Below, one piece after another: positions 17,512 through 26,571 of a stretch of DNA of 64,000 nucleotides (positions are counted from its first letter, which is position 1; each line of letters starts with the position of its first letter). The stretch comes from an uncultured Sphingomonadaceae bacterium (GTDB lineage: Bacteria; Pseudomonadota; Alphaproteobacteria; Sphingomonadales; Sphingomonadaceae), in assembly GCA_947494305.1 (NCBI GenBank), contig CANLUL010000002.1:124001-188000 (forward strand), read 5' to 3'. Under the pieces are notes generated by a model. That model searched no databases, was not told the DNA's origin, and was given only the letters and a program-made list of their open reading frames with translations. Position numbers and translations under genes: made by a program.

Positions 17512-19428
17512 ATGCCAAAAAAAACCGCTTTCCTTTTGTCGAAAAATTTTTACGCTGGAATTCGCTTTTCCCGCCGCAGAATTATCAACTATATTTTGGT
17601 CGGAAAATTTTCTGGGCTTCCTTTTTTTTTGGGAGCCGACCTATCAAAACGCACAAAAAGTAATCAACAGCAAATCCAGCGCCATACACCTACATTGGGG
17701 CCCCATTCACCAGTGTTTGATGAAAGAAACAGAAACAACGCGATCATAGCTGCTGCCTTACCCCATGGCTCAAAAGTAATGCTCGGCGATCTAGCCTATA
17801 AAACTGATTATCGCGCGCTAGGTACGGCCAGCGTTTTGAACGACCTCGGAGTCGACCGATTGGTTCCGCTTGGGGAAGCGATGGCTGGACACTTCGGAAT
17901 TGAAACTTCGGGAGACCAAGCCTCAAAAATTACCGCCGCATTCCAATGGTCGATTGAAACAGGAAAAACTATAAGATTCCCCAAAGGCACATATAGAGTA
18001 GATACAAGACTTTCCGTTGAGGGATCGATTAGAATTGAAGGGGACGGAGACGAGACAATATTCGATTTCTCGAGATACTCATCTCGACAGACTTTGATAG
18101 AGATAACACAGTTAGAAGTGAACCCAACCACTGTTTCCAGCGCGCTTCCTCTGACCGTCGGAACGTCAGTAGTTACGTTGGCTGACGCTTCCGGTTATTC
18201 CGTCGGCGATATGGTACTCCTCCGTTCAACAGAAGATTTTTCGACGACCAAGCGAGGCATCTCTGACGGCAACAAGCGTGGTGAACTAGCTATTATTGCG
18301 CACAAATCCGCAAATCGTATTGGTCTTACACAAGGCATTCGGGACAAATACTCAAATGGCACTATCACAGCCACAATGGTAACGCCTAATTTGAGACCTA
18401 CCCTAAAAAATTTTCGCATCAAGGGTGCTGGCAGTGAGGCGAGACAATGGGGTTTGCGTATTAACTATGCTGTCAACCCAGAAGTATCTGGAATCTCCTT
18501 TGAAGACGTAGAAGATATAGGGTTGTCTTTGTCTTACTGCGATGGAGGGTACGTGCACAATTGCATTGGGAATGACATTGCAGGAACAGTCAGCAAAACA
18601 GGATATGCATTTGCAGCGGACCTTATGACGAGGGATGCAGTGTTTGAAAACCTGCGCGCCGATAGTTCGAGCTGCCTGTTTTCCACTGGAGGCCTGTATG
18701 CGGTCTGGGACAACCTCGTAACTAACTGTGTAGCCTACGATGCAGCTTCAGAACGGCCAGCCATCCAAACACATATCAACGGAGTGCGTACTGTTGTTGA
18801 GAAGTCTTCGGTAACACGAGCGACGGTAGGTATCGGCATGTTTGGGCCTCACTCGACCATTAGAAATAATACCACCATCGAGTGCTCGAATTCAGGAATA
18901 TATACATCGGACGAGGGTTCTGTGGGTATAGTTGTGAGCGGGAACACGGTAAAGAGATGCTTGACTGGGATAAACATAGGAATGAACTCGGGATCACGCA
19001 GTAAGAGCGGCTTGCTTGGTCCCAACTATGTCTATGAGGGAATCGGAAAAAGTTCTGGAATATCCTGTTCCGCAGATGACATGACAATAGATTCTCCCCG
19101 TGTCACAGGGCACTCTCCTGGCATACTAGTTCAGGGCGATCGCGTAGTGTTGAATAATGTACATATCATTGGTTCAGGGCCCTATGGAAACCATATTGGC
19201 ATCTATTGGTGGGGAGATGATGGCAAAGTTATCGGAGGCGCGATAGATGGACGGAGCGGTGAAGCAATACATTACGGGGTCGCCGCGGTGGGCAGAAATC
19301 TAATGATAGACGGTATTGAAATAAACGGCATTTCGGAAACAAATGCGATCTCTAGATCGATTTCAGCTTCGGTTGTTCTGCGGAATGTAAAAGTGGATGG
19401 TAAACACCTGGATCTCGCGACGGAATAG
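17512..19428 (+). CDS. right-handed beta-helix protein, pectate-lyase-superfamily type
   Basis: A 638-residue protein. After a basic N-terminus it has a segment near residue 136 (SIETGKTIRFPKGTYRV) that matches the start of Pectate_lyase_3/tailspike folds. About 400 residues of short N-, G- and I-rich coils follow, typical of a right-handed parallel beta-helix. SRRRIINYILVG near residues 20-31 looks like a twin-arginine signal. ATG 17512 is chosen for AGGA six bases upstream; ATGs at 17488 and 17509 are in frame. A polysaccharide lyase, epimerase or hydrolase acting on the exported polymer is likely from context. An A8 and a T9 tract lie in the first 40 codons. Confidence 0.75.
   Translation: MPKKTAFLLSKNFYAGIRFSRRRIINYILVGKFSGLPFFLGADLSKRTKSNQQQIQRHTPTLGPHSPVFDERNRNNAIIAAALPHGSKVMLGDLAYKTDYRALGTASVLNDLGVDRLVPLGEAMAGHFGIETSGDQASKITAAFQWSIETGKTIRFPKGTYRVDTRLSVEGSIRIEGDGDETIFDFSRYSSRQTLIEITQLEVNPTTVSSALPLTVGTSVVTLADASGYSVGDMVLLRSTEDFSTTKRGISDGNKRGELAIIAHKSANRIGLTQGIRDKYSNGTITATMVTPNLRPTLKNFRIKGAGSEARQWGLRINYAVNPEVSGISFEDVEDIGLSLSYCDGGYVHNCIGNDIAGTVSKTGYAFAADLMTRDAVFENLRADSSSCLFSTGGLYAVWDNLVTNCVAYDAASERPAIQTHINGVRTVVEKSSVTRATVGIGMFGPHSTIRNNTTIECSNSGIYTSDEGSVGIVVSGNTVKRCLTGINIGMNSGSRSKSGLLGPNYVYEGIGKSSGISCSADDMTIDSPRVTGHSPGILVQGDRVVLNNVHIIGSGPYGNHIGIYWWGDDGKVIGGAIDGRSGEAIHYGVAAVGRNLMIDGIEINGISETNAISRSISASVVLRNVKVDGKHLDLATE
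17517..17524 (+). repeat. A8 homopolymer at codons 2-5 of the beta-helix gene
   Basis: Eight consecutive A residues lie right after the start codon. Together with the T9 tract downstream this is a possible slippage site. No second copy or variant can be seen in a single sequence. Confidence 0.6.
17622..17630 (+). repeat. T9 homopolymer in the signal region of the beta-helix gene
   Basis: Nine consecutive T residues encode the Pro-Phe-Phe-Leu part of the putative signal segment. A gain or loss of one T would shift the frame. An alternative frame is open upstream (17427 onward), so the tract could link two N-termini. Confidence 0.6.
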
Positions 19429-19442
19429 AAGGGGATTGTATT

Positions 19443-20621
19443 CTAGCTGGTAGATAGGGATATTGAGTCAATAGAGATATCAAATCCAGTACCTGTCTCT
19501 GAGGACCTCCCAAAGATAGCAAGCCAGTAGTTTTGGCAGGGAGAACCAACATTGCTAACTTTTTGAGATATCGAAATTTCCCGAAGCGGTATTTTAACCG
19601 GCTTTGGTTTGACAGATACATCGTCAGCACAAGATAGTTCTAGAAATATCGAGGCGTTGATAGGAACATTCTGTGCCATAGTGATATTTAACTCCAGCAT
19701 TCGACTTGGCAATTTTACAATTTGTCGTGCAAACATTCCTCCTGAGTTTGGAATTGCACTCATATTCAGTGAGCCCATGATTATAGAAGCTCCAAATTCG
19801 CCATTTGAGAACAATTGCCAGTCGAAAGGTGGATACTTGGGTGACTGCAAGAAATTGCCGTTTCGAACCAAACTTTCTGTTCTATTTTGTGGGGACAATA
19901 TTGCATATAATTCTTCGGCTGATTCAAATTCATAATCCCGCACGAGAGCTCTGATTAGATCGACGTCTCTATAGGGATTACTAGCCTGATTGGGCTTGAA
20001 CAAAATTTTCCGAAGTTCTGCCGCATTGCCAATCGACTCTGGAGTTGAAACAACTTGTTTCCAAAAACTTGCCGCCCAGGGAGGTTGCTTTTCGAGAAAT
20101 AACGCCAGTGGCTTTATAAAGCTGCTATTGGCAAGAGCGTTCGCCATGATTGGGATTACGACTGGTTCCGATGACGAACTAGTGCGCAAGATTGTGTCGT
20201 AGTAAATCAGAACATCTGAAACACTGTCCCGCTTACCGCTATCAACAATCATCCAGCTGGTCACCAGCTGTTGACGACGAGAAAGCTCGAACGCCTTATG
20301 CATCAAATTACTACGTACTTTTCCCGAGTGTGAGAGAGCTAAGATCGCAACTGCATTGGAAGAGGTAGGTTCAGCCTTAAAAGCCTGCTCTGCCAAGTCA
20401 GTCCAAAATGGATCCACTTTCTCAGGGAACTGGCCGCGATTCTCAGACAAAAAATCTCGCAACAATCGAGTGGCCAAGACCTCAGCAGCAAATCCGTTTT
20501 TTGGGACCAAGGATATTGCCAATTGTGGAGCTCCGTTCTTAGCAATCGAACCTAGTGCGGTTGTAACTGATAAGGTAGATAGCCCTGCGGCAACAATCCA
20601 AATAACAAGGGTTTTTAGCAT
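19443..20621 (-). CDS. exported protein of unknown function in the Wza-Wzc operon
   Basis: A 392-residue protein that I do not recognise. It starts with a signal peptide (MLKTLVIWIVAAGLSTLSV, probably cleaved near residue 24). An alpha-helical middle (about 40-235) could be TPR-like. A C-terminal part of about 150 residues looks beta-rich, with LFSNGEFGASI and LELNITMAQNVPIN, reminiscent of a carbohydrate-binding jelly roll. It begins 18 bases after the tyrosine-kinase stop, so it belongs to the export operon and may act with the periplasmic machinery. It converges with the beta-helix gene 14 bases away. Confidence 0.8.
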   Translation of the reverse strand: MLKTLVIWIVAAGLSTLSVTTALGSIAKNGAPQLAISLVPKNGFAAEVLATRLLRDFLSENRGQFPEKVDPFWTDLAEQAFKAEPTSSNAVAILALSHSGKVRSNLMHKAFELSRRQQLVTSWMIVDSGKRDSVSDVLIYYDTILRTSSSSEPVVIPIMANALANSSFIKPLALFLEKQPPWAASFWKQVVSTPESIGNAAELRKILFKPNQASNPYRDVDLIRALVRDYEFESAEELYAILSPQNRTESLVRNGNFLQSPKYPPFDWQLFSNGEFGASIIMGSLNMSAIPNSGGMFARQIVKLPSRMLELNITMAQNVPINASIFLELSCADDVSVKPKPVKIPLREISISQKVSNVGSPCQNYWLAIFGRSSETGTGFDISIDSISLSTS

Positions 20622-20639
20622 GGCGGCACTATTCTCGAT

Positions 20640-22835
20640 CTAGCCTTGAACTTCGGCTGCAGCCTTGTTCCCATAGCTATACTGATAGGCGTAACCATAG
20701 CCATAACCTGAATGTTGTAGCTGAACTTTAGTCACGATCCCACCAAATATATGAGCTCGGGAACTGCGAACACGTTGTATGGCCGACTGAATACCACGCA
20801 TTTTTACACCACCGGCTTCAATAGTGTAGATAACACCTTCGACCGAATCCGCAAGTAAGGGAATATCCGCCAATCCCAGAACCGGGGGCGCATCAATAAT
20901 AACAGTGTCATATGTATCAGCAAGCTTGACAACCAATTCTGTCATCCGCGAGCTACTCAGGAGCTCGGCGGCATTAGGAGGTATCGGTCCGGCCGTCATT
21001 GCATCAAAACCATAGGCTGTTTTTGGATGGATGAGTTCTTCGAGGTTATCGGAACCTGAAAGATTGTTGCTCAATCCCTCAGGATTCTCGATGCCGAGCA
21101 TTTGATGGAGCGAAGGGTTGCGCATATCTCCATCAATCAACAATATTCGTTTTCCTGTGCTTGCCAAGACTGACGCGAGTGCAAATGCCGATGTGCTCTT
21201 GCCTTCGTTGGGCCGCGTGCTTGTTAAAAGGAATGATCGTGGAACACCATGATCGGTCAGAAAGGACAAACTGGTTCGAATGGAAAGATAGGCCTCCCAA
21301 GCCACTGATTTCTTATCCATCAGGTTAAGTAGTATGTCGTCCTTTTCGAAATCCGGAATTGATCCCAGAGGCGCAATTCCCAATTTTGACTTTAAGTCAG
21401 CAGGGTCTTTCACTGTTTGATCGATTTGCTCCATTACAAACACGTAAGCCGCGGCCAAGCCTAGCCCCGCTAGCAAGGCTAAGGCAACATTGAGCAGCAA
21501 TTTTGGGCTGGATGGAACTTCAGCCGGTTGTGCACGATCAACAACGGAAATATTGTTGGTTCCAACACCCGCGACACCAATCTCCTTGTACCGCTGTAAC
21601 AGTCCATTATAAAGTTGGCGGTTAGTGTCTACCTCGCGTTGAAAAATATTGTATTGGATCGAATCACGCCGCTCACCGCTAAACTGAAGCTTTAGACGAT
21701 CAACTTGAGTGCGTAATTTATACTCTCTTTCCAACGCTTCATTGAAACGAGCTGATGTTCCGGTCCGTGATCGCATTTCTTCAGCTGCGATACTTTTATT
21801 TAAAGCAGATATCTGTGATTCAATTGCTTTCGCAGCTGGATATTCCGGTTCGAATTGAACCATTAGTTTGGCATATTCAGCTTGTGCCTTTGCCAGCTCT
21901 TCTCGCAGAGTGTTGAGTGCCTGATTTGTAAGTGCATTTCTGTCGCCCGACTGCTGTCTTGCCTCACTCTCTGCCAAAATGCGATCAGCAGTCGCTTTCG
22001 CCAATTCGGAATTCAATGCCTCCAAATTCGCCGAAGCCAGAGTTTTTCGCGAAACCGTTTTCCCATCTGCAGTCTGTTCGGACGCCAGAGTGATAATTTC
22101 CTTGTTGTCAGCATAACTGGAGAGATTTCTCTCGGAGTCTTCCAATCTCTGCCTGAGTTCTGCCAATTGTTCCTCTAAAAACTTCCGCGCATCTGCAGTC
22201 GAATTAAACCGTCGATCAAGGTTCGATGCAATAAATTGTTCAACCCAGGCATTTGCGATCTCTGCTGACAGAGTCGGATTTGGACTTTCAAAGTTTACAT
22301 CTACAAGGCTTGACCCTCTGATGGGAGAAATACTAACATGCTCTTTCAATAGATCGGTTGCTATTTTCAGACGCTCATTGCGCTGCGCAGCTGATGGAGA
22401 GGTCTGGGCCTCAGAAAAGAGGCCAGTATCGTTTGGGTCAATACCAAAAGTTTGAAAGAAGCTATCTTTCGATGCTAGATTTCTGGCACGAGCGATGCGT
22501 TCTGCCAATGATCGAGATTCAAGCAGTGAGTATTGTGTCTGATAAAATTCAAGACTTTGAGCAGATCCATCTGATCCGGTAACTCCTTCGACATTCGTTA
22601 CCTTGTCCTGTTGTCGGCTTATTTCAACCCGAGATGTCGACGTATAATATGGCGTCATCAATAAAGTAAAGATAATCCCAAGCGCGACGCAGATTACGAG
22701 AATTGACGCTATGGGAATTTTGTAGCGCAACACTGCTTGCCAATACTGCACTAATATAGGCGTTTCATGAGCCATATCATCATATGGGTCATAGCCCGTT
22801 GCTATTGTCTCGTCGTTGTTATTCATATTGTCCAT
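20640..22835 (-). CDS. polysaccharide co-polymerase and tyrosine autokinase (Wzc-like)
   Basis: A 731-residue inner-membrane protein controlling polymer length and export. Two membrane helices (about 40-60 and 448-468) flank a periplasmic Wzz domain with long coiled coils (about 215-400). A GNVR-type segment follows (about 398-436). The cytoplasmic BY-kinase domain has Walker A NEGKST (543-548), Walker A' LLIDGD (565-570) and IDAPPVLGLAD. The Tyr-rich tail (YGYGYAYQYSYG) is the autophosphorylation cluster. It follows wza by 27 bases, the usual partner order. Confidence 0.93.
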   Translation of the reverse strand: MDNMNNNDETIATGYDPYDDMAHETPILVQYWQAVLRYKIPIASILVICVALGIIFTLLMTPYYTSTSRVEISRQQDKVTNVEGVTGSDGSAQSLEFYQTQYSLLESRSLAERIARARNLASKDSFFQTFGIDPNDTGLFSEAQTSPSAAQRNERLKIATDLLKEHVSISPIRGSSLVDVNFESPNPTLSAEIANAWVEQFIASNLDRRFNSTADARKFLEEQLAELRQRLEDSERNLSSYADNKEIITLASEQTADGKTVSRKTLASANLEALNSELAKATADRILAESEARQQSGDRNALTNQALNTLREELAKAQAEYAKLMVQFEPEYPAAKAIESQISALNKSIAAEEMRSRTGTSARFNEALEREYKLRTQVDRLKLQFSGERRDSIQYNIFQREVDTNRQLYNGLLQRYKEIGVAGVGTNNISVVDRAQPAEVPSSPKLLLNVALALLAGLGLAAAYVFVMEQIDQTVKDPADLKSKLGIAPLGSIPDFEKDDILLNLMDKKSVAWEAYLSIRTSLSFLTDHGVPRSFLLTSTRPNEGKSTSAFALASVLASTGKRILLIDGDMRNPSLHQMLGIENPEGLSNNLSGSDNLEELIHPKTAYGFDAMTAGPIPPNAAELLSSSRMTELVVKLADTYDTVIIDAPPVLGLADIPLLADSVEGVIYTIEAGGVKMRGIQSAIQRVRSSRAHIFGGIVTKVQLQHSGYGYGYAYQYSYGNKAAAEVQG

Positions 22836-22862
22836 CTAAAGGTTAAAGCCGTTCCATACCAA

Positions 22863-23594
22863 TTATTGTCGGAACAGAATAATTAATGGTGTAGTGATGA
22901 GCGGCGATGCTTGGATCAAGTCTCGGAACAAGCGCCTCGCCTGAGAATCTCCAACAACGATGACATCATTGGCAAAAACTTCGGGATCACTGTAGTTGCC
23001 TCGGCGGATCGCTTTAAGATTGTACAGCCCGGCCAGTTGCTCGCCATTAACAGTTCGGAATATTACAACGTCATTCAACTTGGCAAACTCTCCCGCGCCG
23101 CCTGCAGTTGCAACAGCGCGCATCAGTGTCATTCGTCCAATAACTGGGTACAAGCCAGGCTTGTCAACTTGCCCATCAACTGTAATCACTTGGCTAACAG
23201 TTTCTTCTAGATTAACAGTTACCTGAGGGTCACGGACGTAACGACCTTGAAGGCGTCGCTCGATTTCATCTGCAAGTTCGCCAGGCGTAAGGCCCGAAGC
23301 CTCCACCACACCAATCAGTGGAAAAGATAAGCGTCCGCTGGCATCAATCTGCACCTCCTTACTTAAATCTTCAATGCCAAACACATCGATCTTTAGCTGA
23401 TCGAAAGGCCCAATGAGGTATGGGCGATTGGAACTAAGAAGATCAACCCGCGTTGGCTCTGGCAGTCCCTCGCTCGACACAACTGTAACATCTGGACTAT
23501 TTCCCAGAATGGTTTGACCCGCACAAGATGGCAGAAAAAATAGAATAAGCAGCAAACTGCAGCGCTTTATCATCATATCTTTGGTTCCTGTCAT
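22863..23594 (-). CDS. polysaccharide export outer-membrane lipoprotein (Wza-like)
   Basis: A 243-residue lipoprotein of the polysaccharide biosynthesis/export family. The lipobox LPSC ends at Cys24 if the first ATG is used. A Poly_export domain (YLIGPFDQLKIDVFG onward) is followed by one SLBB domain beginning ITVDGQVDKPGLYP. ATG 23576 is an alternative start that gives a shorter signal peptide (MMIKRC). At 243 residues it is shorter than E. coli Wza and lacks that protein's C-terminal amphipathic barrel helix region in the usual length. It should form the outer-membrane channel with the Wzc-like protein. Confidence 0.92.
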   Translation of the reverse strand: MTGTKDMMIKRCSLLLILFFLPSCAGQTILGNSPDVTVVSSEGLPEPTRVDLLSSNRPYLIGPFDQLKIDVFGIEDLSKEVQIDASGRLSFPLIGVVEASGLTPGELADEIERRLQGRYVRDPQVTVNLEETVSQVITVDGQVDKPGLYPVIGRMTLMRAVATAGGAGEFAKLNDVVIFRTVNGEQLAGLYNLKAIRRGNYSDPEVFANDVIVVGDSQARRLFRDLIQASPLITTPLIILFRQ

Positions 23595-23685
23595 TACACG
23601 CTTCCGTTAGACGATGAGGCTCCATACGTAAACCGTCCAAAAAAACGGAGATACTTGGGATACTGGTTGATCTCGACTACTAATA

Positions 23686-25128
23686 TTATCTCATGTCGCG
23701 ATGCTGAACGGAGCGAACACTGTCGTTAAAAATACAAACTAGTACTACAAAGACTGCTGTCAGTGAGGGGACCCGCAAAGGGTAGTCGCCGATGCTCGCG
23801 GCTACTAAAAATCCTATCACAGACACGCACATTACGCCACGATATCTTGAGTGGCTCAAATCACTCCAGTTTTTTGCCAAGAACAATAAACGGGTAGCCA
23901 GCCAGAATATTGCAACAAGAGCAATCAACAAGGCCGGCATTCCACCCTCAATAAGGAACTGAAGCCAATCATTGTGAGCTTGATTCAAATAGTTAGGTCT
24001 AAGCAAATCTTGTGACTCATATACCTTGAAGGCATACTCAAAAGAACCAAAGCCTATCCCCCACGGCATACCATCCTGAACCATAGTCCATAGGGTTGGC
24101 AAAAGTTGAAACCGCAAACCTTCCAGATTATTGTTTCCTAGAAGCCTATCGAGAGCCGATGACCGGGAAAGTAATATCGCTGATCCAACAATTAGGGCGG
24201 TTACGATCATGCTAATGAGTAATATTATTCGGCGACCACTAGGCAGTTTTGCTTTTGAATTTCGAGATCCGTTAACTCTATGCGATCGTTGCAATCGGTA
24301 GTCCCCAAAATATATCAATGAGAAGGCCAAAATAAGAGCGGGTAGAGTGAGTATCAATCCTGCCCGAGATCCAGTCACAAAGATCAGTGGAACAAAAACA
24401 AGAATGATTGCCAGGCTTCCATAAAACTTCAACATCGCATGTTTAGCGCTGGGCCTTAAAGAGGCGGCGTACCAACCGAGCATCGCAATACCCGAAGCAA
24501 GCATTATAGCTTGATGATTGCGATTGGCAAAAAGGCCTACAGCATAGCCAGAATTGGTGATTTTGTATAGATATAGCGGCCCGCGAGAGGAGCCCATAAG
24601 CTGAAGTATCGCCAACGCTGCACTGATGACGCACAAGACAATGATCACGGGTATGGCTTGCCTTCGATATTCACGATTCAGATTCAAATAGAGCAACATT
24701 GCCGCTATCGGCACTGCAAGCGAGAACAAGCTATTTATTGTCCTCGAGGGCGATAAAGATAAGGGGCGCCGAGGCTGTTCAATCCCGGCAAAATCAGCGA
24801 TGTCTGCAAATATCTGTCGTCCAGGCAATTCCATCCAGAGCGAGGGGGGAAGAGGTATGAGTTGAAGTATCATTAGAGACAGTAATGCAGCCGTAATATA
24901 CAATGGAAACTTTCGGCTGAGCCATTGACTCGGAGTCTTTACAACCAATGCATAAGCGCAAAATAAAATAGCGAGAGGTCTAAGTATAAGTAGTGATTGA
25001 ATGTCACCTCGTGAGCCTCCACCCGTGAAAAAAACGATCGCAAAAAAAGTTGCAAATGCATAAAAATGCGCCTCGGGCCCAGATAAAGTTCTCTGCAGAG
25101 AGTTCAGGTTTATTTTGGGGGATTTCAT
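23686..25128 (-). CDS. O-antigen ligase/polymerase family (Wzy_C) membrane protein
   Basis: A 480-residue protein with about twelve hydrophobic segments. The large periplasmic loop includes the family signature near residue 350 (GMPWGIGFGSFEYAF) and an Asn-His-Asp-Trp motif (QAHNDWLQ), as in WaaL/Wzy_C proteins. VTGSRAGL before it holds the conserved arginine. It is first in the minus-strand export operon (Wzy, Wza, Wzc, unknown). With the damaged-looking polymerase at 10140 it may be the main polymerase, or it may be a ligase; sequence alone cannot separate the two. Confidence 0.85.
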   Translation of the reverse strand: MKSPKINLNSLQRTLSGPEAHFYAFATFFAIVFFTGGGSRGDIQSLLILRPLAILFCAYALVVKTPSQWLSRKFPLYITAALLSLMILQLIPLPPSLWMELPGRQIFADIADFAGIEQPRRPLSLSPSRTINSLFSLAVPIAAMLLYLNLNREYRRQAIPVIIVLCVISAALAILQLMGSSRGPLYLYKITNSGYAVGLFANRNHQAIMLASGIAMLGWYAASLRPSAKHAMLKFYGSLAIILVFVPLIFVTGSRAGLILTLPALILAFSLIYFGDYRLQRSHRVNGSRNSKAKLPSGRRIILLISMIVTALIVGSAILLSRSSALDRLLGNNNLEGLRFQLLPTLWTMVQDGMPWGIGFGSFEYAFKVYESQDLLRPNYLNQAHNDWLQFLIEGGMPALLIALVAIFWLATRLLFLAKNWSDLSHSRYRGVMCVSVIGFLVAASIGDYPLRVPSLTAVFVVLVCIFNDSVRSVQHRDMR

Positions 25129-25355
25129 GGTCTAGATATCTACGGTATTACAGATCTAATCAATCGGTAAGGGCTTGCGGAACATAAGTATATTGGGTCG
25201 AGATTATTTTGATAGTAAGTGAGCCGTAGCGCGCACGTTCTAGCCATACAAGAATTTTCGTTATGACCGGAGCCAAAAACCGTTAGCAAATCAACCTCCG
25301 CTTGGTAGATCGCACTTAAGTCGTTTAGCGGTGAGGGGAAGGATAAGTTCGTAAA

Positions 25356-25447
25356 TGGAGGACACGGAGGGATTCGAACCCTCGAAGCCCCGTAAAGAGC
25401 TTGTCTCCTTAGCAAGGAGGTGGTTTCAGCCGCTCACCCACGTGTCC
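25356..25447 (-). tRNA. tRNA-Ser(GCT)
   Basis: A 92-base tRNA read on the minus strand. The acceptor stem GGACACG pairs with CGTGTCC, discriminator T precedes an encoded CCA (25356-25358), the anticodon loop is TTGCTAA (anticodon GCT), and a long variable arm fits class II serine tRNA. The T arm is GAGGG-TTCGAAT-CCCTC. The top anticodon-stem pair is a C-A mismatch, and T at the discriminator is less usual than G. Its 3' end faces the polysaccharide locus. Confidence 0.93.
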
Positions 25448-25452
25448 TCGTG

Positions 25453-25466
25453 ATTGGCATGCCAAT
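25453..25466. promoter_or_regulatory. 14-base perfect palindrome upstream of tRNA-Ser
   Basis: ATTGGCATGCCAAT lies 6 bases before the tRNA 5' end in the divergent gap shared with eipA. It could be a protein-binding site or chance. The gap 25448-25691 shows no gene. Confidence 0.25.
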
Positions 25467-25691
25467 GATCGCGATATAACGGCTGATTGTAGCGGTTGCA
25501 ACGGGTAAAATCTGGGATAAACAAGGCCGGTTTTTCGTGTAAAAACAGCAACGCAGCACACCAAAAGCGGCATAAAATCAACAAAAGCTTCACAATATCG
25601 CAAATCAGACTCGTTTCGTCGTCGGTTCATTGCACAGTCAGCTGATTGGGCCGAAAGCTGTAGACGGCTGGTTATGGTAAGGAGTTTATCC

Positions 25692-26525
25692 ATGGCTGTG
25701 CTGTGCCCAAATGAAAAATCAACACGTTCTGGCCGTTTCGGAAATCCGATTCGGGCCTTTTTAGCGGTTGTAGGAGCATTTGCGCTAGCAGCCGCCCCTG
25801 CTGTGTCTCCCGTCTATGCACAAGTTGAGTCAATAGACCCCAACGACGCCATTGATGCGGATTTGGAGACACCGGACTATGATGGCACACTGGAGGCGCC
25901 GACTGGTTCTAATGTTGTCGAAGAGCTGCCTTCGGAGAGCACAATCAATTCCGATCTTGCACCGCCTTATCAAGAGGTTGATAATTATGGCGTCGATGGT
26001 GACACTGTCACAGGCGATGCCGTAGCCAATGTTGATGACGCAACAACCTATCAGGAAGATGATCTGATTGGCGCCGCGGAAGGTGTTTTTGGCAAGGGTG
26101 CAAAGGGTCTGGCCGGTGTCATTGAAGATATTTTGAAAAAACAAGGCAGCCCCAATGCCTATATCGTGGGACGAGAAGCAAGCGGCGCCTTTGTTGTTGG
26201 CCTTCGCTATGGCTCGGGTCAGTTGCATCACAAAATTGAAGGTGAACGGAAAGTCTATTGGACTGGACCTTCAGTCGGATTTGATGTTGGCGGCAACGCA
26301 GCGAAGAGCTTTGTCTTGGTCTACAATCTCTATGACACAGAAGAGTTATACCAGCGCTTCCCAGCAGGCGAAGGTGCGGCCTATTTTGTAGGCGGCTTCC
26401 ATGTCAGTTATATGCGCAGCGGAGACAAGGTGTTGATCCCGGTTCGATTGGGCGCAGGTCTGCGACTGGGTGCCAATGTTGGTTATATGAAGTTTAGCAA
26501 GAAGCAGCGTTGGCTGCCGTTCTAA
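25692..26525 (+). CDS. eipA: EipA-family envelope protein (DUF1134)
   Basis: A 277-residue exported protein. A signal peptide (FLAVVGAFALAAAPAVSPVYA) is followed by about 90 acidic, low-complexity residues and then the DUF1134 domain (about residues 125-277) with PNAYIVGREASGAF, GPSVGFDVGGNA and RLGANVGYMKFS. In Brucella and Caulobacter EipA is a periplasmic small beta-barrel protein needed for envelope integrity. ATG 25692 is chosen because AAGGAG lies seven bases upstream; the ATG at 25674 precedes that site. Confidence 0.88.
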   Translation: MAVLCPNEKSTRSGRFGNPIRAFLAVVGAFALAAAPAVSPVYAQVESIDPNDAIDADLETPDYDGTLEAPTGSNVVEELPSESTINSDLAPPYQEVDNYGVDGDTVTGDAVANVDDATTYQEDDLIGAAEGVFGKGAKGLAGVIEDILKKQGSPNAYIVGREASGAFVVGLRYGSGQLHHKIEGERKVYWTGPSVGFDVGGNAAKSFVLVYNLYDTEELYQRFPAGEGAAYFVGGFHVSYMRSGDKVLIPVRLGAGLRLGANVGYMKFSKKQRWLPF

Positions 26526-26571
26526 ACAACGCTGTTTAAAAGTTACCGGTCGGCAGTCCAAATTTTACGGG

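Noticed and set aside
17427-17663. A 78-codon plus-strand frame before and across the beta-helix gene start
   Set aside because: It has no ribosome site and no family features. It is mentioned only because the T9 tract could join it to the main frame.
25140-25415. Minus-strand open frame over the tRNA-Ser and the adjacent gap
   Set aside because: It runs through the tRNA gene, and the translation has no protein-like features.
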